DNA of 38,981 bases from Syntrophomonas sp. UBA5314 (GTDB taxonomy: Bacteria; Bacillota; Syntrophomonadia; Syntrophomonadales; Syntrophomonadaceae): assembly GCA_002410325.1 (NCBI GenBank), contig DHRK01000004.1, positions 87,009-125,989 of the forward strand, given 5' to 3'. Of this stretch, positions 31,954-38,981 are shown in pieces (positions within the stretch are counted from its first letter, which is position 1; the number at the start of each line of letters is the position of its first letter). Below the pieces are notes generated by a model, which worked only from the letters and a program-made list of their open reading frames with translations, had not been told where the DNA came from and made no database searches. A program made the translations under genes and the position numbers.

Positions 31954-33444
31954 ATGGACAAGACGACCAACCGCAAGATGGTTTCGGCCGCTATAATGGT
32001 ATCAATTCTGCTGGTGGCCATCGATACGACCATCGTCACTACCGCCATGCCCCACATCGTAAAACAGTTGAGCGGGTTGAAACTGATAAGCTGGGTGTTC
32101 GCCATTTACCTGCTGACCACCGCCATAACCACGCCGATTTACGGCAAGCTGGCCGATATGTTGGGTAGAAAACCCGTCTTCCTTTTCGGGATCGTGCTTT
32201 TTGTTATCGGTTCTATGCTGTCCGGGGCGGCCCAGTCGATGCTGCAGCTAATCTGCTTCAGGGCCTTTCAGGGAATAGGCGCGGGAGCGGTTATACCGCT
32301 GTCCATAACTATTTTTGGCGACATCTACACCGGTGAGGAACGGGGCCGGATGCAGGGCCTGGTCAGCTCGGTATGGGCTTTGGCGGGCCTGCTGGGCCCC
32401 CTGGCCGGCGGTTTGTTCGTCGACTATCTCTCCTGGCGCTGGATCTTCTATATCAACATGCCGGTAGGTATCGCCGCCACCATTTTGATCATGAGCTACT
32501 TGCACGAACCTCAACCTGAACATGCTAAGAAAGATATAGATTATTGGGGCGCCGCCACGTTTACAATAGCCATGGGCTCGCTTCTCTTCGCACTGATCAG
32601 CGGCGGCGAGTCATACGCCTGGAATTCTGCCCCCATCATCTCTTTATTGGCCGTCGCATTCGTGTTCTCAGGTATATTTCTGGCGGTGGAGTCGAAGGCT
32701 AAAAACCCCATGCTTCCCCTATCCATTTTTAAAATCCGGGTGATAGCCATATCCAATCTAGTGGGCTTTGTAGCCAGCAGCGTTCTAATCGGGGTAAATG
32801 TCTATTTACCGATCTGGATTCAAATATTACAGGGCCAGAGCGCCACCAGTTCGGGACTGGTGCTGATGCCCATGTCCCTGGCCTGGCCGCTGGCATCGAC
32901 GCTAGCCGGCCGGTACATGTACCGGATCGGCTCTAAATTTACCGTACTCTTGGGCACCGCCCTGATTGCTGCCGGCTCAGCCTGGCTGCTCCTGGTAAAC
33001 ACTGCTTCCCCCTATTGGTTTTTCGTTGGAATTATCATTATCATGGGATTGGGCATGGGGGCCTCCTCTACCCCGCTAATAGTGCTGATCCAGTCAGCAG
33101 TCGGATGGAATTTCCGCGGCGTAGCCACCGCCTCGAATTCCTTAACCCGCACTCTGGGGCAGACTGTCGGCATCGCCGTATTGGGAGCCGCTTTTAACAA
33201 CTCCTTGAACAGCTATGTGCTAAACCACCTACCGAGCGGTTGGCAGGGCGGCGATATCAGCAACGCCTTAATGTCGGCCAGCGCCAATATACCTCCGGGC
33301 GTACTGGAACAGCTGCGCAGCGGTATGGCCCATAGCCTTCACCTGGTCTTTATCCTGGTGTTTGCCCTTGCGCTCATAACTGTGCTGGCGAGCGTTACGC
33401 TGCCTTCGCACCAAGAAATAATGGCTAAGCAGCAGGCCGATTAA
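31954..33444 (+). CDS. DHA2-family (EmrB/QacA-type) MFS exporter
   Basis: 496 residues, about 14 predicted TM helices. Family marks: ILLVAIDTTIVTTAMPHI in TM1 (motif D1), GKLADMLGRKP (motif A), FRAFQGIGAGAVIP and the antiporter motif C region SSVWALAGLLGPLAGGLFVDYLSWRWIFYINMPVG. It expels hydrophobic or cationic compounds with proton antiport. AAGGA lies about eleven bases before ATG, somewhat long. There is no periplasmic adaptor (EmrA) gene, as expected in a monoderm. Substrate unknown. Confidence 0.9.
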   Translation: MDKTTNRKMVSAAIMVSILLVAIDTTIVTTAMPHIVKQLSGLKLISWVFAIYLLTTAITTPIYGKLADMLGRKPVFLFGIVLFVIGSMLSGAAQSMLQLICFRAFQGIGAGAVIPLSITIFGDIYTGEERGRMQGLVSSVWALAGLLGPLAGGLFVDYLSWRWIFYINMPVGIAATILIMSYLHEPQPEHAKKDIDYWGAATFTIAMGSLLFALISGGESYAWNSAPIISLLAVAFVFSGIFLAVESKAKNPMLPLSIFKIRVIAISNLVGFVASSVLIGVNVYLPIWIQILQGQSATSSGLVLMPMSLAWPLASTLAGRYMYRIGSKFTVLLGTALIAAGSAWLLLVNTASPYWFFVGIIIIMGLGMGASSTPLIVLIQSAVGWNFRGVATASNSLTRTLGQTVGIAVLGAAFNNSLNSYVLNHLPSGWQGGDISNALMSASANIPPGVLEQLRSGMAHSLHLVFILVFALALITVLASVTLPSHQEIMAKQQAD

Positions 33445-33550
33445 TCTTGCTTTCAGAAGTTCTCGCAATTCTTTCCTCCCGGCCAGCCTATAAAAACCTC
33501 TGGAATGGCAACAATTATTACCAGTATTACTAGTATCATTGCATGAAAAA

Positions 33551-33593
33551 TTCGCAGCTTGTTCACAAAATATCCACAAACTTGCGCTATTAT
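33551..33593 (+). promoter_or_regulatory. Direct-repeat operator and promoter of htrA
   Basis: Half-sites TTCGCA (33551), TTCACA (33562) and TCCACA (33573) repeat every 11 bp with 5-bp spacers. Nine bases after the last comes TATTAT (33588-33593) as -10; no -35 is present. This is how OmpR/PhoP-family activators sit in place of the -35. The same layout recurs at 36942-36973 and 37067-37120. Confidence 0.7.
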
Positions 33594-33663
33594 ATTTTTA
33601 CGAAGCTTGAATTACAGTTTTTTAACCTTTTAAACTATCAGGACAGCGAAAGGATGAGTAATA

Positions 33664-34761
33664 ATGAAGCGCCAAATACCAAGATTGTTGATCGTTGCGA
33701 TACTCAGTTTCATTCTCGGAGGAAGAATATTGGCCAGTCCGGTTCCCCAGCCCGGCAGCATGAATGCCAGCCAGGTCAACTACAGCACGGCCGGTACGGT
33801 AAGCAGTACGGGCGGCGTAGCCGAGATTGTGGAGTCGGTAGGCCCGGCCGTGGCGTATATCGAGGTGACTCACACCTCCAGCACGACCCGTATCCAGCCG
33901 GGTTTCTGGGATTGGTATTTTCCACAGCAGCAGCAGGAGCAAAAGGGCACCGGAACCGGCTTTATCATTGACGCCAACGGCTATATTCTAACCAACCAGC
34001 ACGTGATCGATGGAGCCAGCAAGGTTGCGGTTAAGCTCCAAAATCAAAACCAGTCTTACAGCGCCCGGGTGGTTGGTCAGGACCACGATCTGGATCTGGC
34101 TTTGCTTAAAATAGACGCATCCAATCTACCGGTCATTACTCTGGGGGATTCGGACGTCATGCGCATCGGCGACTCCGTAATAGCCATCGGCAACCCCTAT
34201 GGCCTTGATCACACGGTCACTACCGGTGTCGTATCGGCCAAAGGCAGGCCCATTACCATCAGCGACCGCAGCTACCGGAATCTTATTCAGACCGACGCGG
34301 CCATAAATCCCGGCAACAGCGGCGGCCCGCTTATCAACATGCAGGGCCAGGTTATCGCCATCAACACGGCGGTAAGCACCACCGCCCAGGGAATTGGATT
34401 TGCCATCCCCATAAACACCGCCAAGAACGTGATCCAGGATCTCCAGGACGACGGCAAGGTCACCAGGGCCTATCTGGGAATAGGTATGACGGAAATCACC
34501 AGTGAATCAGCCTCTCAAGTGAACATTGATCCATCAACCCAGGGTGTGATTGTAAATCAGATAGTGGAGGGCAGTCCGGCGGCCAAGGCAGGTTTGAAAG
34601 CAGGTGACATATTAACCAGCATCGACGGGGAAACGGTGAGCAGCGCCAGTAAGGTGCAGGAGTATATTCAAAACCTGCCGGTGGGACAGTCAGTTACCAT
34701 CGGGATTCTACGGGGAGGCCTGCACCTCAATCTCACCGCCACCCTGATGGAAAAGCCTTAA
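33664..34761 (+). CDS. htrA: HtrA/DegP-like membrane serine protease
   Basis: 365 residues. N-terminal signal or anchor (IPRLLIVAILSFILGGRILA), a linker, then a trypsin-like domain with catalytic triad His113 (TNQHVID), Asp144 (DLALLKI) and Ser219 (NPGNSGGPL), and one PDZ domain (about 265-360: YLGIGMTEI, GSPAAKAGLKAGDILTSIDG). It degrades or refolds damaged proteins outside the membrane. AAAGGATG precedes ATG. The upstream operator matches that of the adjacent two-component system, whose genes converge on htrA with a 4-bp tail overlap, as in a CssRS-HtrA-type secretion-stress unit. Confidence 0.93.
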   Translation: MKRQIPRLLIVAILSFILGGRILASPVPQPGSMNASQVNYSTAGTVSSTGGVAEIVESVGPAVAYIEVTHTSSTTRIQPGFWDWYFPQQQQEQKGTGTGFIIDANGYILTNQHVIDGASKVAVKLQNQNQSYSARVVGQDHDLDLALLKIDASNLPVITLGDSDVMRIGDSVIAIGNPYGLDHTVTTGVVSAKGRPITISDRSYRNLIQTDAAINPGNSGGPLINMQGQVIAINTAVSTTAQGIGFAIPINTAKNVIQDLQDDGKVTRAYLGIGMTEITSESASQVNIDPSTQGVIVNQIVEGSPAAKAGLKAGDILTSIDGETVSSASKVQEYIQNLPVGQSVTIGILRGGLHLNLTATLMEKP

Positions 34762-36203
34762 AATTTGTCCAGCTCAAACCAGAATTCCACCCCGCCGGGC
34801 AGGTTTTGCACCCCGTACTGGTTTCCGTCCAGTTCCTGTATGGCCCTGACCACTGACAGGCCCAGGCCGGTTCCGCCATAGGAGCGGGTCCGGGCTTTAT
34901 CCACTTTGTAGAAGCTGATGAAAATCTTATCCAGGGCTTCCTCCGGTATGGGCTGACCGGAATTAAACACGGAAGTGCGGACCTTGCCTTCACGCTCTGC
35001 TACGTTCAGCTTGATTAGACCTTTTTCATCCACATGATTCAGGGCGTTGCTCAAGTAGTTGACCAGGACCTGTTCACTCCTTATGAGATCCGCGTTTACC
35101 CAGACGTCCGGTTGCTTGTTCACCTGTATCTCAAGGCTCTTTTCCTTTATTATAGGCTCCAGTTTAGTCAAAATGTCGTCAACATAGGCTGAATAATCAA
35201 AGGGGCTTTTCTCCAGGGTAAAATAGCCCGACTCTATTTGCGACAGATCCAGCAGTTCCTTGACCAGCTTGTTCATTTTATTCGCTTCATCCACGATCAC
35301 ATCGCAGTAGTACTCTTTATCTTCGGAATCCTCCGTTACCCCCAGTCTCAGCCCTTCGGCATACCCCTGAATCAAAGCGATAGGCGTTTTTAGCTCGTGT
35401 GATACGTTGGAGACGAATTCTTTCCGCATCTGATCAATCTTCCGTTCCCGTTCAATGTCAGCCTGCAATTTTTGGTTGGCTGCCTGCAGTTCCGCTATGG
35501 ACAGGGATAATTGATCGGAAAGAGAATTGATGCTCTTACCCAATTCACCCAATTCATCGGCACTCTCCCGCTCATACTTCTTGCTGAAGTCCAATTTGGC
35601 CATATTCTGGGCAATATCTTTGAGCTCCAATATGGGGCTGGTGAACTGGCGGGCCAATAAGAACGCCGCTATGGCACCGAGCAAGAGAGTGAGCAGACCT
35701 GTATAGAGGAAAAAGCGGTTGCCGATCGAGGCGCTTTCCTCAATCGCCAGGAGCGGGGTGGAGAGTATCAGGATCTCCTGGTTGTCCAGCATATAGATAA
35801 GGTTTAAAAAATCCGTTTGCAGGACCGGATCTTGGGTGACGACAGACAGGCTCCCTCGATTTTGCAGCTCTTTTTTATTATTTACCAGGGCTGCCAAAAC
35901 CTCATCTTTTTTGGATATCAGATCGAGAACCGTGCGTGAATAGTACTTCAGGTTGTAGGTGCTGTCCAGAATGATTATGGACAGGCCGGAATTGCGTTCC
36001 AACCCCTCCAACTCGCGGGAAAGATCGGCCGGTGTTCCTTTATAGGCCCGGTCTATATCCTCCGCTGTTTTGATCAAGAAGCTGGTTTTCTGGTAGCGGT
36101 AATAGTCAGAGAGATAAAAGGTGTTCAAGACCCAGGCCAGCCCCACAAAAAAAGCTATCAAGAGACCTATTCCGGTAAAAAGGCGCAGGCGTACTGATTT
36201 CAC
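34758..36203 (-). CDS. Sensor histidine kinase, OmpR-partner type
   Basis: 481 residues. TM1 (IGLLIAFFVGLAWVLNTFY), an extracytoplasmic sensor of about 130 residues (31-165), TM2 (LYTGLLTLLLGAIAAFLLA), HAMP (about 185-240), HisKA with phosphorylated His269 (FVSNVSHELKTP), then HATPase_c with an N-box (LVNYLSNALNHV) and G-boxes (GGTGLGLSVV). No PAS domain, unlike classical PhoR. GTG start, overlapping the regulator's stop by four bases (GTGA), with GAGGTGG as SD. Its position beside htrA suggests that it senses misfolded or accumulated exported protein (CssS-like); this is inference. Confidence 0.92.
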   Translation of the reverse strand: MKSVRLRLFTGIGLLIAFFVGLAWVLNTFYLSDYYRYQKTSFLIKTAEDIDRAYKGTPADLSRELEGLERNSGLSIIILDSTYNLKYYSRTVLDLISKKDEVLAALVNNKKELQNRGSLSVVTQDPVLQTDFLNLIYMLDNQEILILSTPLLAIEESASIGNRFFLYTGLLTLLLGAIAAFLLARQFTSPILELKDIAQNMAKLDFSKKYERESADELGELGKSINSLSDQLSLSIAELQAANQKLQADIERERKIDQMRKEFVSNVSHELKTPIALIQGYAEGLRLGVTEDSEDKEYYCDVIVDEANKMNKLVKELLDLSQIESGYFTLEKSPFDYSAYVDDILTKLEPIIKEKSLEIQVNKQPDVWVNADLIRSEQVLVNYLSNALNHVDEKGLIKLNVAEREGKVRTSVFNSGQPIPEEALDKIFISFYKVDKARTRSYGGTGLGLSVVRAIQELDGNQYGVQNLPGGVEFWFELDKF

Positions 36204-36871
36204 GGCTTGTCCACCTCAAATCGATAGCCGACTCCTCGGACCGTCTGGATGAATTCAGCTTTATCCCCCAGTTTAAGGCGCAGCTTTTTTACGTGGGTGT
36301 CAACCGTTCGGGCGTCTCCATAATAGGGAAAATCCCATACCGCGCTTAAAATCTGCTCCCGGCTGATAGCCCGTCCCGGGTTTTCGGCCAGATAAACCAG
36401 GAGTTCGAACTCCTTGGGGCTCAAGCTCAGCCGCTGGCCGTTTACCGTTACATAACGGGCGCCTTCGTCGATCTCCAAACCGTCAAAAGACTTCACGGCA
36501 CTGCCCCTGGTCCGGCGCAGGAGAGCCTGCACCCTGGCCACCAGAACCTGGGGACTGAAGGGCTTGCTGATATATTCATCAACCCCCAGCTCAAAGCCGA
36601 ACAATTCATCAGCCTCTTCCCCCCGGGCGGTAAGCATAATAATCGGCACCAGGGAGCTTTTTCTAACCTCCCGGCAAACCGCCCATCCGTCGTATTCGGG
36701 CATCATCACATCCAGTATGAGGAGGCTGATGGAAGGATCCTCGTCAAACTTTTGCAGGGCTTCGCGCCCGTCAGCCGCCTCCAGGATCTGAAAGCCCTCT
36801 TTTTTCAGGAAATCGCTGACCAGCCTGCGCATGCGGGCTTCATCATCGGCTATGAGAATCTTTTTTATCAC
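36200..36871 (-). CDS. OmpR/PhoB-family response regulator
   Basis: 223 residues. Receiver (IADDEARMRR acid pair, phospho-acceptor Asp54 in LLILDVMMP, T in MLTARGEE, K in YISKPFSP) and a winged-helix DNA-binding domain (SLSPKEFELLVYLAENPGRAISREQIL, RTVDTHVKKLRLKLGD, TVRGVGYRFE). The start is GTG 36871 after GGAAGGAAGG. A longer frame to 36952 would begin inside the promoter's -10 neighbourhood, so I reject it. OmpR-family regulators bind direct repeats spaced about 11 bp, which is what its own promoter and the htrA promoter show. Confidence 0.92.
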   Translation of the reverse strand: MIKKILIADDEARMRRLVSDFLKKEGFQILEAADGREALQKFDEDPSISLLILDVMMPEYDGWAVCREVRKSSLVPIIMLTARGEEADELFGFELGVDEYISKPFSPQVLVARVQALLRRTRGSAVKSFDGLEIDEGARYVTVNGQRLSLSPKEFELLVYLAENPGRAISREQILSAVWDFPYYGDARTVDTHVKKLRLKLGDKAEFIQTVRGVGYRFEVDKP

Positions 36872-36941
36872 GGTATCGCGCCTTCCTTCCCGAAATCGCC
36901 TTAAACCAGAACCGCTTCCATTATTTATTAAACCCCTTACC

Positions 36942-36973
36942 ATACTAAACAAAAATTGTGTCTATCGTGTGAA
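36942..36973 (-). promoter_or_regulatory. Direct-repeat operator and promoter of the two-component operon
   Basis: Minus strand: TTCACA (36968-36973), 5 bp, GACACA (36957-36962), 9 bp, TAGTAT (36942-36947). Geometry matches the htrA operator exactly, indicating autoregulation. The second half-site is poorer and upstream ones are not recognisable. Confidence 0.6.
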
Positions 36974-37066
36974 CATTGTTTTCCAACGGGCAGGCGTTTA
37001 ACCCCTGTTTCTCTATTCTATTAAACAATGGGTCAGTTCTCAATTTTGCATCCGGACCGCTGTAAA

Positions 37067-37120
37067 TTCATAAATTTTTAACCAAATGTTCACAGGATGT
37101 TCACAAAGACGGGGCATAAT
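37067..37120 (+). promoter_or_regulatory. Four-half-site operator and orphan rightward promoter
   Basis: TTCATA (37067), TTAACC (37078), TTCACA (37089) and TTCACA (37100) follow one another with exactly 5-bp spacers (11-bp period), then 9 bp and CATAAT (37115-37120). This is the best copy of the motif in the window, yet no plus-strand protein gene follows; the next gene lies on the other strand. Confidence 0.7.
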
Positions 37121-37126
37121 ATAAAG

Positions 37127-37240
37127 TGAAAAGAGTCAGAAGCGCCCAACTCAGGTATGAAGCCGTCTCAACTTTAAGATAGATGACCCTATCTCCCACA
37201 AGCAAAGAACCGGCCAGGACGGCCGGTTCTTTGCTTTGCA
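37127..37240 (+). ncRNA. Candidate small RNA controlled by the two-component system
   Basis: Between the orphan promoter (predicted start about 37127) and the strong hairpin at 37201-37235 lies a stretch of about 110 nt with no convincing ORF. It contains a hairpin AGATAG-ATGACC-CTATCT (37177-37194), then an unpaired CCCACA before the terminator. C-rich unpaired segments are a common target-binding feature of Firmicutes small RNAs. A function in secretion stress, by analogy with envelope-stress small RNAs, is inference from promoter similarity to htrA. Confidence 0.5.
37201..37240. terminator. Strong bidirectional terminator
   Basis: Perfect 15-bp arms AGCAAAGAACCGGCC / GGCCGGTTCTTTGCT around AGGAC. 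Each strand has a U-rich 3' arm. On the minus strand it follows the MutS-like gene by about 50 bases; on the plus strand it would end the candidate small RNA. Confidence 0.8.
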
Positions 37241-37284
37241 GTACTTTACTTTCACTTGTCGCCGGCCTGGTTAAGGTTTAGTAA

Positions 37285-38981
37285 TTAAAAAACGTCTATA
37301 CCCGAGGCTTTTATGAGGAAAATAGCATTGCGGGTATCGGATACTCCCCTTCGCAATGTATAGTCAAAAGAAATCTGATCGCCAATATATTGCTCCTTAA
37401 AATGATAATTACGCACCTGGCCCGCGCTCTCCTTCTCCAACACCTCCAGGTCCAGATCGTGGGTTGAAACCATGCCCGAAGCTCGATTTTCTTTTAAGTG
37501 GTGGATTATAGTTTTGGCGGCGGTGTGGCGATCCACCGAATTGGTTCCCTTGAACAGCTCGTCCAGGAGAAAGAAAACCGTATCGCGCTTCACCTGATCA
37601 ATGATCATTTTCACCCGGAGTATTTCGGCATAGAAGCTGGATATGTTCTTCTGCAGGTTGTCGGCCACCCGCATACAGGTGTACAGGCTCATTATCTGGC
37701 AGGAAAACGACCTGGCGCAGACCGGAGCTCCAGTATAGGCCAGAACCAGATTTACTCCTATGGTGCGTAAAAAAGTACTTTTGCCCGACATGTTCGAACC
37801 GGTGATCAGAACAATGGGATGCTCTCTGCTAAATTGAATATCATTGAGCACGCAGTCCAGAGTGATCAGAGGATGCCCCACCTGAACGGCGTCGATAATA
37901 ACCGGTGAAGCAGGGTTTTCGAACGAGGGGAGAACCCAGTCCGGGTGATCGTATTTTAGCAGGGCCAGGCTGGACAAGGCCTCGCATTCCCCCAGGACCT
38001 CAAACCATTTCTTAAGATGCCGGCCCGATTTGCATTTCCACTTTTCCAGGGAAACCAGCAACTGCAGATCCCATAATAGAAACAGGTCGATTATAAAATA
38101 GAGCATATGGCTGCGATTGGCAATACCGGACGACAGCCGGGATAGGCTTTTGATCTGCTCCGAGGGCAGTTCATGTTGTTCGCCCTGCATTTTTTCCCGC
38201 AGGGCCTGTAAAAGAGTCGACTTAAACCGGCGCCTTTCTAGGAGGGCCAAGACCGCTTCCATTTTAACCAAACTGCGGTTGCAATCGTAGACAGCCTTTA
38301 AGTTTTTGGAGTTTTTGCGGTTGGCAAACAACAGGGCTGCCTGCAATACCAGCATCAGGATAGGTACCAATACAGGAATAATCTTGGTAATCCCCAAAGC
38401 CAGCGTGCCAAGGGTTATTAGAGGCAGAATCCGTATTACTGCCACAAACGCTCCCCTGCGGAACAGGGGCTGGGTGGTGACCGCCCAACTAAGCAAGGCC
38501 CTGAATTCTTCTTGACTGGCGTCAACTTTGAGCCCTTCCACTCTCAAGCGGTGTCTGAAACTGATCAAGGGAGCTAATTCAGCGACGGCGGCCTGCCTTG
38601 ATCTTATTGCAGGGATCTCATCACCCGGAACAAGCAGGGCATCGGCCAGGGCCCTGCGGCCCCAGGGGGTTGCGCCCATATTTATCAATTGATATACCGA
38701 GCCCTGACCCAGTATATCAAGGTCGCTGGAGTACGGGTGATCGGGCGGGTTCCAATCGCCGCCGCTATCCTCGAAATCCGTCCATTCCCCGTTTAATCTT
38801 TTTACCCCGTCCGCATTGACTCCGGCCAGGAGATCGGCGGTGTTCTTCAGTTCGAGCAGGAAATAGTGCCTTTTATCCAGATATATATAGCCCAGCAAAA
38901 GGATGGCCAAGACAGCTCCGCCTATGGCCAGGCGGTCTGATTTGTAAAAGACGATCGACTGGACAAGCGCCAGGGCAATCA
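37285..38981 (-). CDS. Membrane-anchored MutS-like ATPase (5' end outside window)
   Basis: At least 565 residues, open to the window edge, so the N-terminus is missing. The visible start has two hydrophobic helices (AIGGAVLAILLLGYIYL and before it) and there is another pair in the middle (ILPLITLGTLALGITKIIPVLVPILMLVLQ region). The C-terminal ATPase has Walker A LITGSNMSGKSTFLRT, Walker B VFFLLDELFKGTNS and STHDL, the MutS domain V signatures. Mismatch-binding domain I is not seen. This is the TM-bearing MutS-related group of unknown role, not the repair MutS or MutS2 (no Smr domain). Terminator at 37201. Confidence 0.85.
   Translation of the reverse strand, partial: IALALVQSIVFYKSDRLAIGGAVLAILLLGYIYLDKRHYFLLELKNTADLLAGVNADGVKRLNGEWTDFEDSGGDWNPPDHPYSSDLDILGQGSVYQLINMGATPWGRRALADALLVPGDEIPAIRSRQAAVAELAPLISFRHRLRVEGLKVDASQEEFRALLSWAVTTQPLFRRGAFVAVIRILPLITLGTLALGITKIIPVLVPILMLVLQAALLFANRKNSKNLKAVYDCNRSLVKMEAVLALLERRRFKSTLLQALREKMQGEQHELPSEQIKSLSRLSSGIANRSHMLYFIIDLFLLWDLQLLVSLEKWKCKSGRHLKKWFEVLGECEALSSLALLKYDHPDWVLPSFENPASPVIIDAVQVGHPLITLDCVLNDIQFSREHPIVLITGSNMSGKSTFLRTIGVNLVLAYTGAPVCARSFSCQIMSLYTCMRVADNLQKNISSFYAEILRVKMIIDQVKRDTVFFLLDELFKGTNSVDRHTAAKTIIHHLKENRASGMVSTHDLDLEVLEKESAGQVRNYHFKEQYIGDQISFDYTLRRGVSDTRNAIFLIKASGIDVF

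Noticed and set aside
37126..37182. Eighteen-codon GTG frame and six-codon ATG frame in the candidate small RNA
   Set aside because: Neither has a Shine-Dalgarno; the GTG would be almost leaderless. Noted only as alternatives to a non-coding role.
1..38981. CRISPR arrays, tRNA or rRNA genes
   Set aside because: No regularly spaced repeats, cloverleaf arms with TTCRANY or conserved rRNA stretches were noticed on reading both strands.

Overview
The window looks like a chromosomal segment from an anaerobic, endospore-lineage Firmicute (class Clostridia; a Syntrophomonas- or Peptococcaceae-like organism is my best guess). The reasons are: strong AGGAGG-type ribosome binding sites, secD and secF as separate genes, a PrsA-type foldase, S-layer homology (SLH) domains, a C-terminal-sensor soluble chemoreceptor, and a DRE-TIM enzyme resembling the Re-type citrate synthase of clostridia and syntrophs. 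No rRNA, tRNA, CRISPR array or intact transposon was seen. The taxon is an inference; no marker gene settles it.

Layout. 0.4-3.1 kb: a SAM methyltransferase, a universal stress protein and a membrane diguanylate cyclase. 3.5-7.0 kb: a small membrane protein, a YidC/Oxa1 paralogue, a PPOX flavoprotein, a pentapeptide-repeat protein and a secreted CuAO_N-type protein. This block carries the scar of an old duplication: the 3' end of yidC, a terminator and the 3' end of the CuAO_N gene occur twice. 7.2-8.5 kb: a Mef-type MFS efflux pump preceded by a 7-codon leader peptide ending Arg-Leu-Arg and a hairpin, the architecture of macrolide-inducible attenuation. 8.9-15.8 kb: a surface block with a small CxxC protein, a secreted protein, a roughly 1240-residue SLH protein with seven propeller-like repeats, a discoidin/cadherin-like protein and three short tail-collar proteins. 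16.2-21.4 kb: PrsA foldase, a membrane protein, a serine-recombinase remnant, and a small membrane protein upstream of secDF. 21.5-27.3 kb: an orphan receiver protein lacking its acidic pocket, a GH26-like lipoprotein, a soluble chemoreceptor with a possible SigD promoter and a terminator-like hairpin over its RBS, and Re-citrate synthase. 27.5-33.4 kb: hypothetical proteins, a ProX/YbaK deacylase, a nitroreductase, membrane proteins, a truncated gene and a DHA2 exporter. 33.6-39 kb: HtrA protease, a convergent OmpR-type two-component system, and a membrane-anchored MutS-like ATPase cut by the window edge.

How it fits together. Much of the window concerns protein export and envelope quality control (YidC, SecDF, PrsA, HtrA, a two-component system beside HtrA). 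The most interesting signal is at the right end. Three promoters (htrA, the response-regulator operon, and an otherwise orphan plus-strand promoter at about 37.1 kb) share TTCACA-like half-sites on an 11-bp period, ending exactly 9 bp before a -10 box. The orphan promoter faces a stretch of about 110 nt closed by a strong hairpin and encoding no obvious protein. I propose a CssRS-HtrA-like secretion-stress circuit with its own small RNA. The second candidate is the chromosomal mef-like attenuator. Both are predictions from sequence reading alone.
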